A stretch of 30,989 nt of DNA from a virus. Both the position numbers and the translations under genes were made by a program. The notes below the pieces were generated by a model. The model was not told the origin of the DNA and searched no databases. It saw nothing but the letters and a program-made list of their open reading frames with translations. The stretch covers positions 1-30,989 of IMG/VR virus record IMGVR_UViG_3300044972_000048, one strand, 5' to 3'. Below are positions 9,954-18,902 of the stretch, one piece after another (position 1 is the stretch's first letter; the number at the start of each line of letters is the position of its first letter).

Positions 9954-10822
9954 TGGCTACCGATAGTCAAACTTTTGCTAAAATTTTTGGAAGCATTACT
10001 GGTATTAATGTCAGTCTTCCAGAAAACTCTTGGGCTAAAGACTTGTGGAATATTGCTGCTCCTATTGTTAACTCAGGTCAGATTCAATCAGGAGACCCAC
10101 TGCTCTATGATTTAATCCTTGCGGATGATAAAGCGCCACAGTCATACAAGGACCGATTTTCTGCAGTTACGGAACTAAAAAAGAAAGCCCCAGAAATGGG
10201 TATGACTGTTGCTGAATACTTAAAGCAAGAAAACCAATACAAACAGTTATTAAAGTCTGCTGGTATGGACAACCTTGCTAATGCTAATCAGATTAAAAAG
10301 TTTTTCTTAAATGAGGTTTCTTATGATGAGGCTGCGTCACGTATTAATTCTGCATTCGGTGCCATTGATTCTGCTGATGAGCCTACTCGCAAGGCTTTGG
10401 CAGAACGTTTCCCAACCTTAAACAAGGCTGACCTTGCACAAGGTTTATTGCTTGGTAAAGATGGAACTTACGAGATTGAAAAGAAGGCTGCTGCAGCACA
10501 AGTTGCTGGTGCTGGTCTATCTCAAGGATTCCGTACAAGTCTTACCGATGAACAACTTGTTGCTAGTGGATTTGGAACTTCTTTAACTGGTAGAAAGGCT
10601 GCACAAGAAGCCTTTGGTAAGGTTGCTGCTGAACAGACTGGCTTAAGTCAGGCTGCACGTATATTTGGTGGACCTAGTAACATTGTTCAACAGGCTGAAA
10701 AAGAAGCAGTCCTTGGTCAAACTTCTACTGAAGCCAGAAGACTTCGTTCACAAGCACGTGCACAGTTTGCTGGACAGTCTGGAATTACAACTGGTTCGCT
10801 AGGTCGCAAGAAACAAACATAA
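9953..10822 (+). CDS. Unknown virion-module protein (289 aa)
   Basis: Not recognised. Ala-rich, predicted mostly helical, without transmembrane segments or known motifs. The C-terminal third is rich in Ala, Gln, Arg and Gly (ARRLRSQARAQFAGQSGI) and ends in a basic GRKKQT tail. It overlaps the preceding gene by TAATG and is the last gene before a 121-base gap with two hairpins. Its position next to the giant protein suggests an internal virion or core component rather than an enzyme. Confidence 0.72.
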   Translation: MATDSQTFAKIFGSITGINVSLPENSWAKDLWNIAAPIVNSGQIQSGDPLLYDLILADDKAPQSYKDRFSAVTELKKKAPEMGMTVAEYLKQENQYKQLLKSAGMDNLANANQIKKFFLNEVSYDEAASRINSAFGAIDSADEPTRKALAERFPTLNKADLAQGLLLGKDGTYEIEKKAAAAQVAGAGLSQGFRTSLTDEQLVASGFGTSLTGRKAAQEAFGKVAAEQTGLSQAARIFGGPSNIVQQAEKEAVLGQTSTEARRLRSQARAQFAGQSGITTGSLGRKKQT

Positions 10823-10826
10823 AACT

Positions 10827-10897
10827 CTCGGTGGATTAACCGCCCCCACTGAGTAAAAGAGCGGTAGTACATACCAGCCTACATACCCCTGTGTAGG
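10827..10897 (+). promoter_or_regulatory. Two hairpins in the leader before scaffold/capsid genes
   Basis: The gap 10823-10943 is long for this genome. Hairpin 1: CTCGGTGG (10827-10834) pairs with CCACTGAG (10846-10853), 8 bp with one G-T pair and an 11-base loop. Hairpin 2: CCTACAT (10878-10884) pairs with GTGTAGG (10891-10897), loop of six. Neither has a T-run, so they are poor classical terminators. RNA processing or stability elements that raise scaffold/capsid messenger levels are more likely. No convincing -35/-10 pair was seen. Confidence 0.5.
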
Positions 10898-10943
10898 AGT
10901 GAGACATGTACGAACAACAACTAATGTAAGGGAGATAGTTGCG

Positions 10944-11447
10944 ATGAGCAACAATAATCAAGACTGGTTAGACGAAGATGACTTTGACTTTGACGATGAT
11001 GTAGAGGAAACCTCTTCACGTGGTCGCAATAGCGATGACGTTTTGAAGAAGGTACGCCGTGCAGAACGTGCGAAAGACAAACAACTCAAAGAGTTGCAAT
11101 CCGAATTGGAAGCATTGCGCAAGTTCCAACGGGAAGCAACAATCAGCCAAGTCTTGGCGGAGAAAGGTGTCAACCCAAAGGTTGCCAAATTCATTCCAGC
11201 AGATATTGAAATGTCCTCGGACAGCATCAGTAACTGGCTGACTGACAATGGTGAACTATTTGGTGTTGCTGCACCTGTACAACAATCAGCAGAACAAAGT
11301 GAAAACTTTGCTGCTTTGCGTCAAATAGATGCAGTAACATCTGGGGCTATTTCTCCAGATGATGTTAATGATGCATTCAACATCATGAATAACGCTGGCT
11401 CTGCAGAGGAGTTATTAAACTTCCTCTACAGCCAAGGCGTTGAATAA
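10944..11447 (+). CDS. Scaffolding protein
   Basis: 167 residues with the layout of phage scaffolds: a strongly acidic N-terminus (DEDDFDFDDDVEE), then a charged helix likely to form a coiled coil (about 30-65, KKVRRAERAKDKQLKELQSE), then a short C-terminal helical domain. It lies directly before the major capsid gene, the usual place. It would guide prohead assembly and then be removed, possibly cut by the proteasome-like protease (inference). The frame is open to a GTG at 10899, but ATG 10944 is preferred because GGGAG lies just upstream and the extra N-terminal residues do not look like the family. Confidence 0.8.
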   Translation: MSNNNQDWLDEDDFDFDDDVEETSSRGRNSDDVLKKVRRAERAKDKQLKELQSELEALRKFQREATISQVLAEKGVNPKVAKFIPADIEMSSDSISNWLTDNGELFGVAAPVQQSAEQSENFAALRQIDAVTSGAISPDDVNDAFNIMNNAGSAEELLNFLYSQGVE

Positions 11448-11481
11448 TCGCAAATCAATCTAACCCCTAAGGAAATATACT

Positions 11482-12492
11482 ATGCCGAATACAGGCTTAT
11501 CAGGTGGTAGTGCCGCAACTAACGGTGGTCTTGGTGGTGGCGCTTACGCTTCCGCTAACAACGTTGGTGCTTTCACTCCATCAAACGCCGCAGGTCTAGT
11601 TCAGAAGGCGTACGACCGCCTTGTTGAATTTGAACTACGTGCAACCCCATTGCTACGTTCAGTAGCAGACAAGAAGCCAGCACGTCAGGCAATGCCTGGT
11701 TCAAGTGTTGCGCTACAAATCTACAACGACATGGCTGTTGCTAAGACTGCCCTTTCAGAAGATGTAGACCCAGCAGCAGTATCACTTGCTACTCCAGACA
11801 TCGTTAACGTAACTCTAAATGAGTACGGTAACGCAACTGTAGTAACTCGCAAGTTGCAGTTGCTATCTCTTGCTGACGTTGACCCTGCTGTTGCAAATAT
11901 CATTGCATTCAACATGGCTGACAGCATTGACGAACTAGCACAGGATGCACTACTTGCAGGTACTAACGTACTTTACGCAACTGGTGGAACAACAACCGCA
12001 ACAACAACCTCAGGTATCACTGCAGATGACACAATCACTGCTGCTGACATCCGCAAGGCTGTTGCTAAGTTGCGTACCAACAAGGCTAACGGACGTAAGG
12101 GTTCAATGTACTGGTGTGGTATTCACCCAGAAGTTTCCCACGACCTTCGTGCCGAAAGTGGTTCAGCCAACTGGCGTTTGCCACACGAGTACTCAGCACA
12201 GAGCAACATCTGGGCTGGCGAAATCGGAAACTTTGAAGGTGCTTACTTCATTGAATCCCCTCGTCTACGCAAGGCTGCAAATGGTGCAGACAGCATCAAC
12301 ACCTACGCAACATTCCTTGCAGGACAGCAAGCACTTGCTGAGGCTGTAGCCGAAGAACCACACGTGGTTATCGGTCCAGTCGTTGACAAGTTGATGCGTC
12401 AGCGTCCAATCGGTTGGTACGGTGTTCTAGGACACGCTATCTACCGTAATGATGCGCTGTTCCGCATTGAGTCTGCTTCAAGCATTGCTTAA
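11482..12492 (+). CDS. Major capsid protein (HK97-fold type)
   Basis: 336 residues, directly after the scaffold. The N-terminus is Gly/Ser/Ala-rich (about 1-35), then a helix (LVQKAYDRLVEFELRATPLL). Beta-rich stretches follow (VNVTLNEYGNATVVTRKLQL), a long helix (NIIAFNMADSIDELAQDALL) and a late VDKLMRQRPIGWYGVLGHAI. This resembles N4-gp56-like and other actinophage capsid proteins from memory. AAGGAAA precedes the ATG. Two hairpins follow the gene. The identity is strong from context and fold pattern, but the exact family was not checked. Confidence 0.85.
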   Translation: MPNTGLSGGSAATNGGLGGGAYASANNVGAFTPSNAAGLVQKAYDRLVEFELRATPLLRSVADKKPARQAMPGSSVALQIYNDMAVAKTALSEDVDPAAVSLATPDIVNVTLNEYGNATVVTRKLQLLSLADVDPAVANIIAFNMADSIDELAQDALLAGTNVLYATGGTTTATTTSGITADDTITAADIRKAVAKLRTNKANGRKGSMYWCGIHPEVSHDLRAESGSANWRLPHEYSAQSNIWAGEIGNFEGAYFIESPRLRKAANGADSINTYATFLAGQQALAEAVAEEPHVVIGPVVDKLMRQRPIGWYGVLGHAIYRNDALFRIESASSIA

Positions 12493-12508
12493 TTAGCGAC
12501 ACTAATCT

Positions 12509-12540
12509 CACTCCTAAGTCATATAACGGGCTTAGGGGTG
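12509..12540 (+). terminator. Hairpin after the capsid gene, possible partial terminator
   Basis: CACTCCTAAG (12509-12518) pairs with CTTAGGGGTG (12531-12540), a 10-bp stem with one G-T pair and a 12-base loop, starting 16 bases after the capsid stop. The following GGGTTATGTTTCT is only moderately T-rich, so read-through into the neck genes is likely. It may lower their expression relative to the capsid or protect the capsid messenger's 3' end. Confidence 0.55.
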
Positions 12541-12543
12541 GGG

Positions 12544-12573
12544 TTATGTTTCTAAACTAGAAGGAAAACATAA
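12544..12573 (+). promoter_or_regulatory. Hairpin enclosing the ribosome-binding site of the 83-aa gene
   Basis: TTATGTTT (12544-12551) and AAACATAA (12566-12573) are perfect inverse complements, 8 bp. The last A is the first base of the ATG. The 14-base loop contains the purine-rich ribosome site (AGAAGGA). Translation of the next gene could therefore depend on opening this stem. Confidence 0.45.
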
Positions 12574-12824
12574 TGGCTTATCTATTCGTACCACCCACAG
12601 AGGACCAAGGTCCTGCAGGTGGACACTGGTTATTCTGGCGGTACACGCTAAAGCGTGGTATTACTGTCTACAAAATTGACAACCAGTGGTACGAAGAGCA
12701 ATACCCATCGCAAGATGATTTAGATATTGCCGATGTTTACTACCTAGGTGGACACGAATACACAGTAACTGAAGCCGAGAAGGATGACCTTGAGGCTGCT
12801 GGCTACGAGGTGTTTACAGTATGA
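12573..12824 (+). CDS. Small neck/head-associated protein, unknown
   Basis: 83 residues, acidic and aromatic-rich (GGHWLFWRYTLKRGITVYKI, YYLGGHEYTVTEAEKDDLEAAGYEVFTV), resembling short proteins that follow capsid genes in actinobacterial phages from memory. No enzyme motif. It lies behind an RBS-enclosing hairpin and overlaps the next gene by ATGA. Probably a minor structural protein; the function is not readable from the sequence. Confidence 0.7.
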   Translation: MAYLFVPPTEDQGPAGGHWLFWRYTLKRGITVYKIDNQWYEEQYPSQDDLDIADVYYLGGHEYTVTEAEKDDLEAAGYEVFTV

Positions 12825-13048
12825 CACTGTTAGAGTCGTTAACTGTTGTATCGTTAGCCCTAGGTATTATAGCCGCATTGGGTAAGTTCCTAATTGTTAA
12901 TCCATTGAAGGCTTACATCAAAGACCAGACACATCCTATCCAGCCCACTAGTAATGGTGGACGCTCCCTCAGAGATGTATCAGAAACCGTAGCAAGAATT
13001 GAAACCCGTTTAAACGAACACATTGATTTCCACCTGAAGGATAAATAA
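12821..13048 (+). CDS. Small membrane-anchored protein with C-terminal coiled coil
   Basis: 75 residues. One hydrophobic segment (about 5-27, LESLTVVSLALGIIAALGKF) is followed by a hydrophilic tail whose end (SETVARIETRLNEHIDFHLK) has a heptad-like pattern. This single-TM plus coiled-coil layout recalls DUF2746-like small phage proteins, which are of unknown role; a holin or membrane adaptor is possible. It overlaps both neighbours by a few bases (ATGA before, TAATG after). Confidence 0.7.
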   Translation: MTLLESLTVVSLALGIIAALGKFLIVNPLKAYIKDQTHPIQPTSNGGRSLRDVSETVARIETRLNEHIDFHLKDK

Positions 13049-13388
13049 TGAGTGGTAAGTACAACATTGTAGCCGAACAAGGTGCTACCTTTAATCTTAA
13101 CTTTACTGTTCAAACAGATGGTGTTCCTTGGGACTTTACTGGGTACACTGCTGCAATGCAGGTTAGACGGTCAACAAGTTCTGCAACAACTTTGCTTAAC
13201 TTATCAAGTACTAATGGCGACATAACAATGAACTCTTCTGGTGAGGTTTCAGTAACTGTTTCAGCAACTGAAATGACTTCGCTTCCTTCTGGAAGATGGG
13301 TTTATGATATTGAATTTACCTCTCCTAGCGATGAGGTGACACGTTTATTAGAAGGTCGTTTCATTGTATCTGCTGAGGTTACTCAATA

Positions 13389-13389
<1 letters not shown>
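13048..13389 (+). CDS. Ig-like baseplate/fibre-attachment protein (BppU N-terminal-like)
   Basis: 113 residues, wholly beta-rich. [20 protein letters not shown] at the start, [15 protein letters not shown] in the middle, and [20 protein letters not shown] followed by FIVSAEVTQ at the end match the pattern of the N-terminal immunoglobulin-like domain of phage baseplate upper proteins. It sits directly before the collagen-like fibre, sharing a base through TAATG, so it may anchor that fibre to the particle. Confidence 0.65.
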
Positions 13390-14969
<1,580 letters not shown>

Positions 14970-14977
14970 GAAAATTT

Positions 14978-15187
14978 ATGATTAAAAATTACATTGTTAC
15001 TTGCAAAACTTCGGGATGTATTGCAGAAAATGTCTCACTTCCCCAGACACTAGACCCATACTCTTACATTGACCCAGAAACCGAAGAGCAAATTATTATT
15101 CCAGACGAGAATGGTAATGCTATTTACACTTGCTATTGTGGTCCATGTGGAACTCTTATTGAAGACTTAGTTGAGGTTACTGAGTAA
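14978..15187 (+). CDS. Cysteine-rich small protein, zinc-ribbon-like
   Basis: 69 residues with cysteines at 9, 14, 52, 54 and 57 (CKTSGC near the start, CYCGPC near the end) separated by an acidic middle. Four of them could bind zinc in a ribbon. AGGA lies eight bases before the ATG. The stop overlaps the start of the next cysteine-rich microprotein by one base. No family recognised. Confidence 0.7.
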   Translation: MIKNYIVTCKTSGCIAENVSLPQTLDPYSYIDPETEEQIIIPDENGNAIYTCYCGPCGTLIEDLVEVTE

Positions 15188-15282
15188 TGGCTTGCCGCAC
15201 AGGATGTCCAACACAGGACTGTGAATCATACGCAGACTGCTGCAAGGGTGTAGCAATTAATAAGTCCTCACTACGCCCATAG
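15187..15282 (+). CDS. 31-aa cysteine-rich microprotein (CRTGCPTQD family)
   Basis: This tiny gene starts at the A of the previous TAA (TAATG) and ends with TAG. The peptide has five cysteines at 3, 7, 12, 18 and 19 within CRTGCPTQDCESYADCC. I recall near-identical short peptides beginning CRTGCPTQD in many actinobacterial phages, which supports translation, but no role is known to me. Zinc binding is plausible. It sits between a zinc-ribbon-like protein and the glycosyltransferase. Confidence 0.7.
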   Translation: MACRTGCPTQDCESYADCCKGVAINKSSLRP

Positions 15283-15304
15283 GCTAGTGTGCTAGGATTA
15301 TAGC

Positions 15305-16369
15305 ATGGTTAAGATTGCAGTCTATGCTATAGCCAAGAATGAGGCTAAGCACGTTAAACAATGGGTAGAGGCAACCAAGGGTGCTGATGTCCGAATTGTC
15401 CTAGATACTGGGTCAGAAGATAGCACCTATGACCTACTCCAGAAGTACCCCGTAGAAGCCCACAGAGCCACGCTAAGCGACTTTAGGTTTGATGTGGCTA
15501 GGAACATGGCACTGGACCTTATACCTGCTGACGTGGACGTGTGTGTCTCCTTGGACATGGACGAGGTTCCTGACCCTGACTTCTTTGACAAGATACGACA
15601 GGCTTGGCAGCCTGATACTGGTAGGGCTTGGGTCATGTGGGACACGGGCAATATCTGGGCTAACAACAACCGTGTCCATGCTAGACATGGATACAGGTGG
15701 CGTTATCCTTGCCACGAGGTTATCCAACCTGATGGTCCAGATAACTTGATAGTCGTTGAGACCTTGGTTACCCATAAACCAGACAACGACAAACCACGTA
15801 GTAGTTATCTAACACTGCTAGAACTGGGACACAACGAAGACCCAACTGACCACCGTATGATTGTCTACCTAGCCCGTGAGTATTACTTTAAAGGTTTGTG
15901 GCGAGAACTGATTGACGTTGGCAAGAAGTTGGAAGATATTCCTGGTTGGAATGTTGAACGTGCTCAGACTTGGCGAGGTATAGGCGAAGCCTATTGCAAG
16001 TTAGGTAATGACCGTGAAGGTCTTCACTGGTATCAACGTAATGTTGAAGAAGCACCTAACGACTTAGAGGCTTGGATGCCTTTGGCTTTCTACTATTACG
16101 AACGTAAGATGTGGAACCACTGCTACCAAGCAGCAATTAAAGTAACTGAACTTTCCCTTGAGTCCCATAACCATTATGTGGCTGACCAATCAATGCCATG
16201 GAGAATGTACGACTTGCTCGCTGTTGCATGCTGGAACCTAGATAAAAAAGGTTCTGCTAAGAAGTATGCACGTAAAGCAGTTGAACTTAATCCTGATGAT
16301 GAACGTCTAGTTAAAAACTATGAGTTCATTGTAACGCAGACGGCTAAACAATTCAAGGATAAACAATGA
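15305..16369 (+). CDS. Glycosyltransferase family 2-like protein with TPR tail
   Basis: 354 residues. Residues 1-110 look like a GT-A glycosyltransferase: VYAIAKNEAKHVKQWVE at the start, DTGSEDST at 34-41 for nucleotide-sugar binding, and the metal-binding DMDE at 84-87. From about 195 to 345 there are helical TPR-like units (WRGIGEAYCKLGNDREGLHW, and YDLLAVACWNL followed by AKKYARKAVELNPDDERL). This GT2-plus-TPR architecture also occurs in enzymes that glycosylate proteins. Placed between fibre and neck genes, it may modify a virion protein or host surface glycan (inference). It starts 22 bases after the microprotein with AGGA upstream, and overlaps the next gene by ATGA. Confidence 0.85.
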   Translation: MVKIAVYAIAKNEAKHVKQWVEATKGADVRIVLDTGSEDSTYDLLQKYPVEAHRATLSDFRFDVARNMALDLIPADVDVCVSLDMDEVPDPDFFDKIRQAWQPDTGRAWVMWDTGNIWANNNRVHARHGYRWRYPCHEVIQPDGPDNLIVVETLVTHKPDNDKPRSSYLTLLELGHNEDPTDHRMIVYLAREYYFKGLWRELIDVGKKLEDIPGWNVERAQTWRGIGEAYCKLGNDREGLHWYQRNVEEAPNDLEAWMPLAFYYYERKMWNHCYQAAIKVTELSLESHNHYVADQSMPWRMYDLLAVACWNLDKKGSAKKYARKAVELNPDDERLVKNYEFIVTQTAKQFKDKQ

Positions 16370-16743
16370 CACATAGTCATACCGCAAAGATTCTTACTTG
16401 GAAACTTGACGAGAACTTTAACTACAAACCAGGCTCTTATGGTTGCACGGATTGCTCAGAGACCTTTACCGAAGCACCAAGCAATGAAAACATAGTAGTT
16501 GAACATTCACATACTTCCTATGTGGCAGGTTGTTTTGCTTGCAAGATAGGAACACTTCAGTTAAACACTGGAGATGCTAACGGTGGTAGGGACATGTCTC
16601 AGAAGAAGTGGGACAAGGAACTAGACCTATATCGTTCGGCTCGCAAGCAAGGAATACAACCAGAAGGTACAACTACCGACAAGATTCGTAAGGCTCTTGA
16701 CGTATCAGACAAGACAGGACACGCATATGGCTCAGCCCTCTAA
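16366..16743 (+). CDS. Small zinc-binding protein, unknown
   Basis: 125 residues. Likely zinc ligands occur in the first half: C27-x2-C30, H47-x-H49 and C56-x2-C59 (in GCTDCSETF, EHSHTSY, GCFACKIGTLQL). The second half is charged and helical (KKWDKELDLYRSARKQGI). I recall similar CFACK..TLQL proteins in actinobacterial phages, without known function. It overlaps the glycosyltransferase stop by ATGA, and the next gene starts inside its 3' end. Confidence 0.75.
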   Translation: MTHSHTAKILTWKLDENFNYKPGSYGCTDCSETFTEAPSNENIVVEHSHTSYVAGCFACKIGTLQLNTGDANGGRDMSQKKWDKELDLYRSARKQGIQPEGTTTDKIRKALDVSDKTGHAYGSAL

Positions 16744-16948
16744 ACCAAAGATGGGTAAGAAAACACCTAAGGTAAATGCTAAGGCATTAACTTCTACAAG
16801 GAAGTCAGATAAGGCAGCAAACCCTAAGTCCCCAAGAAACCTTCGTGACATGAAAATTACGAAAGAACGCTTGGCATACGAAAAAGGATTTAATGATGCT
16901 ATGAAAAAGAAGAACAGCGCAAAAGTTTTAGGCGGAGGTACATACTAA
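16727..16948 (+). CDS. Small lysine-rich basic protein 1
   Basis: 73 residues, very basic (KPKMGKKTPKVNAK, TSTRKSDKAANPKSPRN), with a short helix (KERLAYEKGFNDAMKKK). ATG 16727 is chosen over an upstream start at 16697 because AGGAC lies just before it and the upstream codons fall deeper in the preceding gene. It overlaps that gene by 17 bases. First of five consecutive small basic proteins; DNA or RNA binding is possible but not shown. Confidence 0.65.
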   Translation: MAQPSKPKMGKKTPKVNAKALTSTRKSDKAANPKSPRNLRDMKITKERLAYEKGFNDAMKKKNSAKVLGGGTY

Positions 16949-17100
16949 TGTGTGCTAACTGCGGATGTAACCACATCAACTACCAACATGAAATGCCAAA
17001 GGTTGAAGGCTCGTCCTTCACCCCCCAAGAAGTAAACTACAACATGCCAAAGGTACCAGCAGTTCCTGCTATGCCTAAGTCAACTAAGAAGGGTAAGTAA
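16948..17100 (+). CDS. 50-aa CxxCxC microprotein
   Basis: It starts at the A of the previous TAA (TAATG). The N-terminus MCANCGCNH has C2, C5, C7 and H9, a compact metal-site pattern. The rest is rich in Pro, Met, Lys and Val with two near repeats (NYQHEMPKV, NYNMPKV) and a basic end (STKKGK). I recall similar short phage proteins starting with MCxxCGC. No known role. Confidence 0.6.
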   Translation: MCANCGCNHINYQHEMPKVEGSSFTPQEVNYNMPKVPAVPAMPKSTKKGK

Positions 17101-17101
17101 C

Positions 17102-17251
17102 ATGAGACGACCACCTAAACCACCAGTTGGACCAAAGTCATCAGGGGCTTCTAATCCAATGGCAAAAACAACAAAACTTCCTAAACCAGTAACAACAAAA
17201 ACACCTAAGCCGAAGAAACGCCAAAAGCGTGTAACGAAAGTGATGTATTAA
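17102..17251 (+). CDS. 49-aa Pro/Lys-rich basic peptide
   Basis: It begins one base after the previous stop with ATG, and ends TAA two bases before the next gene. The composition is extreme: RRPPKPPVGPKSSG at the start, then alternating Lys, Pro and Thr, ending KPKKRQKRVTKVMY. It is probably unstructured and nucleic-acid-binding or virion-packaged. Support is the exact fit between neighbours and the shared composition; no homology was recognised. Confidence 0.55.
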   Translation: MRRPPKPPVGPKSSGASNPMAKTTKLPKPVTTKTPKPKKRQKRVTKVMY

Positions 17252-17253
17252 TT

Positions 17254-17727
17254 ATGGCACGAGCATCAATGAAGAAGCCAGTAGCAAAGACTAAGACTAG
17301 CGCAAAGCCAAAGGCTAATCCATCAAAAGATTACATGAAGCCAGTTGGCGGATACAGGCAAGAGGGTTACGTAAGCCCTAATGGAAGTTTGTTTGACGTT
17401 AGAGCAGACCGTAAAAAAAATAGTTATGGTGGAACTGTAACACGCCGAACTGGGCGAGGCGCTGGACAGCCAAAACTTGGTACCAGAGATATACCAGGTT
17501 GGGTACCAACTGGTGTTAATCCAAAGGCTATGAAGGCATCTTCTGGAAATCCTAAGCCAACTACTGCACAACTTGCTGCAGGTAAGAAGGCTAGTGCTAC
17601 CGCTAAGGCTAACGCAGCCGCTAGAGCAAAGGCTAAGGCTGCTGCTGATAAGGCTGCTAAGTTGAAGGCTGCTAAGACAGCAAAGAAGCCAACAACTGGA
17701 CAGTACAAAAAGGGAACTCCAGGTTAA
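17254..17727 (+). CDS. Lys/Ala-rich histone H1-like basic protein
   Basis: 157 residues. The start is basic (RASMKKPVAKTKTSAKPKAN), the middle (30-95) is Gly/Tyr-rich and more ordered-looking (YRQEGYVSPNGSLFDVRADR). From about 105 there is a long Ala/Lys repeat (KASATAKANAAARAKAKAA, then DKAAKLKAAKTAKK), like the tail of H1-type DNA-condensing proteins. Such tails bind DNA through charge. A packaged DNA-condensing protein is possible; low-complexity similarity alone cannot prove it. Confidence 0.65.
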   Translation: MARASMKKPVAKTKTSAKPKANPSKDYMKPVGGYRQEGYVSPNGSLFDVRADRKKNSYGGTVTRRTGRGAGQPKLGTRDIPGWVPTGVNPKAMKASSGNPKPTTAQLAAGKKASATAKANAAARAKAKAAADKAAKLKAAKTAKKPTTGQYKKGTPG

Positions 17728-17729
17728 TC

Positions 17730-17996
17730 ATGGTAGCAAAGAAGGACCCACGACTAACACGTGCAGGTGTTTCTGGCTACAACAAGCCGAAGCGTACACC
17801 TGGACACCCAACAAAGTCACACGTTGTTGTGGCTAAAGAAGGTACACAGGTTAAGACCATTCGCTTTGGTCAACAAGGTGTGACGGGTGATAGACAACCT
17901 ACCGCAAGACAGGCTTCGTTTAAAGCCCGTCACGCCAAAAATATCGCTAAAGGCAAGATGAGCGCAGCATACTGGGCAGACAAGGTTAAATGGTAA
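17730..17996 (+). CDS. Conserved small basic phage protein (DUF6321-like)
   Basis: 88 residues, basic, starting two bases after the previous gene. The segments KDPRLTRAGVSGYNKPKRTP, KTIRFGQQGV and FKARHAKNIAKGKMSAAYWA match, from memory, a family seen in cyanophages and other aquatic phages (DUF6321). The function is unknown to me. The wide occurrence in marine and freshwater phages supports a real gene. It shares one base with the next start (TAATG). Confidence 0.75.
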   Translation: MVAKKDPRLTRAGVSGYNKPKRTPGHPTKSHVVVAKEGTQVKTIRFGQQGVTGDRQPTARQASFKARHAKNIAKGKMSAAYWADKVKW

Positions 17997-18895
17997 TGGC
18001 AACATTCGGTTCAATGACTGATGAGGTTGTACGTAAACTAGCAGGGTTTACGCTACGTCAAGACCGTCAGACACATCTCACTGCTGCAGCAAATGCCACG
18101 GCAACAACAATTAGTGTTGCATCCGCACAGAACATCTCAACTGGTATCATTCAAATTGATGATGAACTAATCTATGTAGACTCCTATGACCGTACCTCTG
18201 GTACTCTTAACATCCCACCATATGGTCGTGGCTACAATGGTACACAAGCATCAACGCACCAGAGTGGTGCACGTGTAATTATCTCTCCTACATTCCCATC
18301 TGTGGATGTCAAGGGTGCAATCAATGAAACCATTGAAGCAGTATTCCCTGACCTATACACCACAGGTACACACACCTTCTCGTTCTCTCCATCTAAGTCA
18401 ACCTATGCGTTGCCTGAAGAAGTAGAAACAGTATTGGCGGTTGCTTATGAAACTACTGGTCCTTCTAAAGAATGGCTTCCTGTTCGTGGTTATCGGATTG
18501 ACCCTATGGCTAATGTTGATGCTTTCAATAGTCGCAATAGCATTACTCTGCTATCTGGTGTTGAGTCTGGTCGCACTGTCCAAGTATTCTATACCTCTGC
18601 TCCTGCCGTAATGGACACCAATGAAGATGACTTTGAAACAGTTACAGGTTTACCTGCATCTTGTAAAGATGTCATTGTCCTTGGAGCATCCGCTCGTCTA
18701 GCATCATTCATTGACCCAGGACGTTTGACCTTTGGTTCTGCTGAGTCAGACCAACAGTCACAGATTGCTGGTCGTGCTTATGGTGCTGGTACTAACGCAT
18801 CTAAATATCTTCTTGCCCTGTTTGATAAGCGTCTTGCTGAAGAGACACGCAAACTACAAGACCGTAACCCAATCCGTATCCACTTCACCCGATAG
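17996..18895 (+). CDS. Head-to-tail adaptor/neck protein candidate
   Basis: 299 residues. ATG 17996 overlaps the previous stop (TAATG) and is preferred to the ATG two codons upstream. The N-terminal part reads FGSMTDEVVRKLAGF, then a small beta module (ATTISVASAQNISTGIIQID, GRGYNG) of a kind used in phage tail proteins. The second half has VDVKGAINETIEAVFPDLYT and a helical CKDVIVLGASARLASFIDPG, resembling podovirus adaptors that plug under the portal. Assigned by pattern and by its place ahead of the tail genes; moderate certainty. Confidence 0.6.
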   Translation: MATFGSMTDEVVRKLAGFTLRQDRQTHLTAAANATATTISVASAQNISTGIIQIDDELIYVDSYDRTSGTLNIPPYGRGYNGTQASTHQSGARVIISPTFPSVDVKGAINETIEAVFPDLYTTGTHTFSFSPSKSTYALPEEVETVLAVAYETTGPSKEWLPVRGYRIDPMANVDAFNSRNSITLLSGVESGRTVQVFYTSAPAVMDTNEDDFETVTGLPASCKDVIVLGASARLASFIDPGRLTFGSAESDQQSQIAGRAYGAGTNASKYLLALFDKRLAEETRKLQDRNPIRIHFTR

Positions 18896-18902
18896 GTAAA
18901 TC

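Noticed and set aside
10899-10943. GTG-initiated N-terminal extension of the scaffold
   Set aside because: The 15 extra residues are unlike scaffold starts and the GGGAG before ATG 10944 gives a better initiation site.
17424-17708. Minus-strand Ala-rich frame resembling a membrane protein
   Set aside because: Antisense of the Ala/Lys repeats of the basic protein; no start signal and against the direction of the whole arm.
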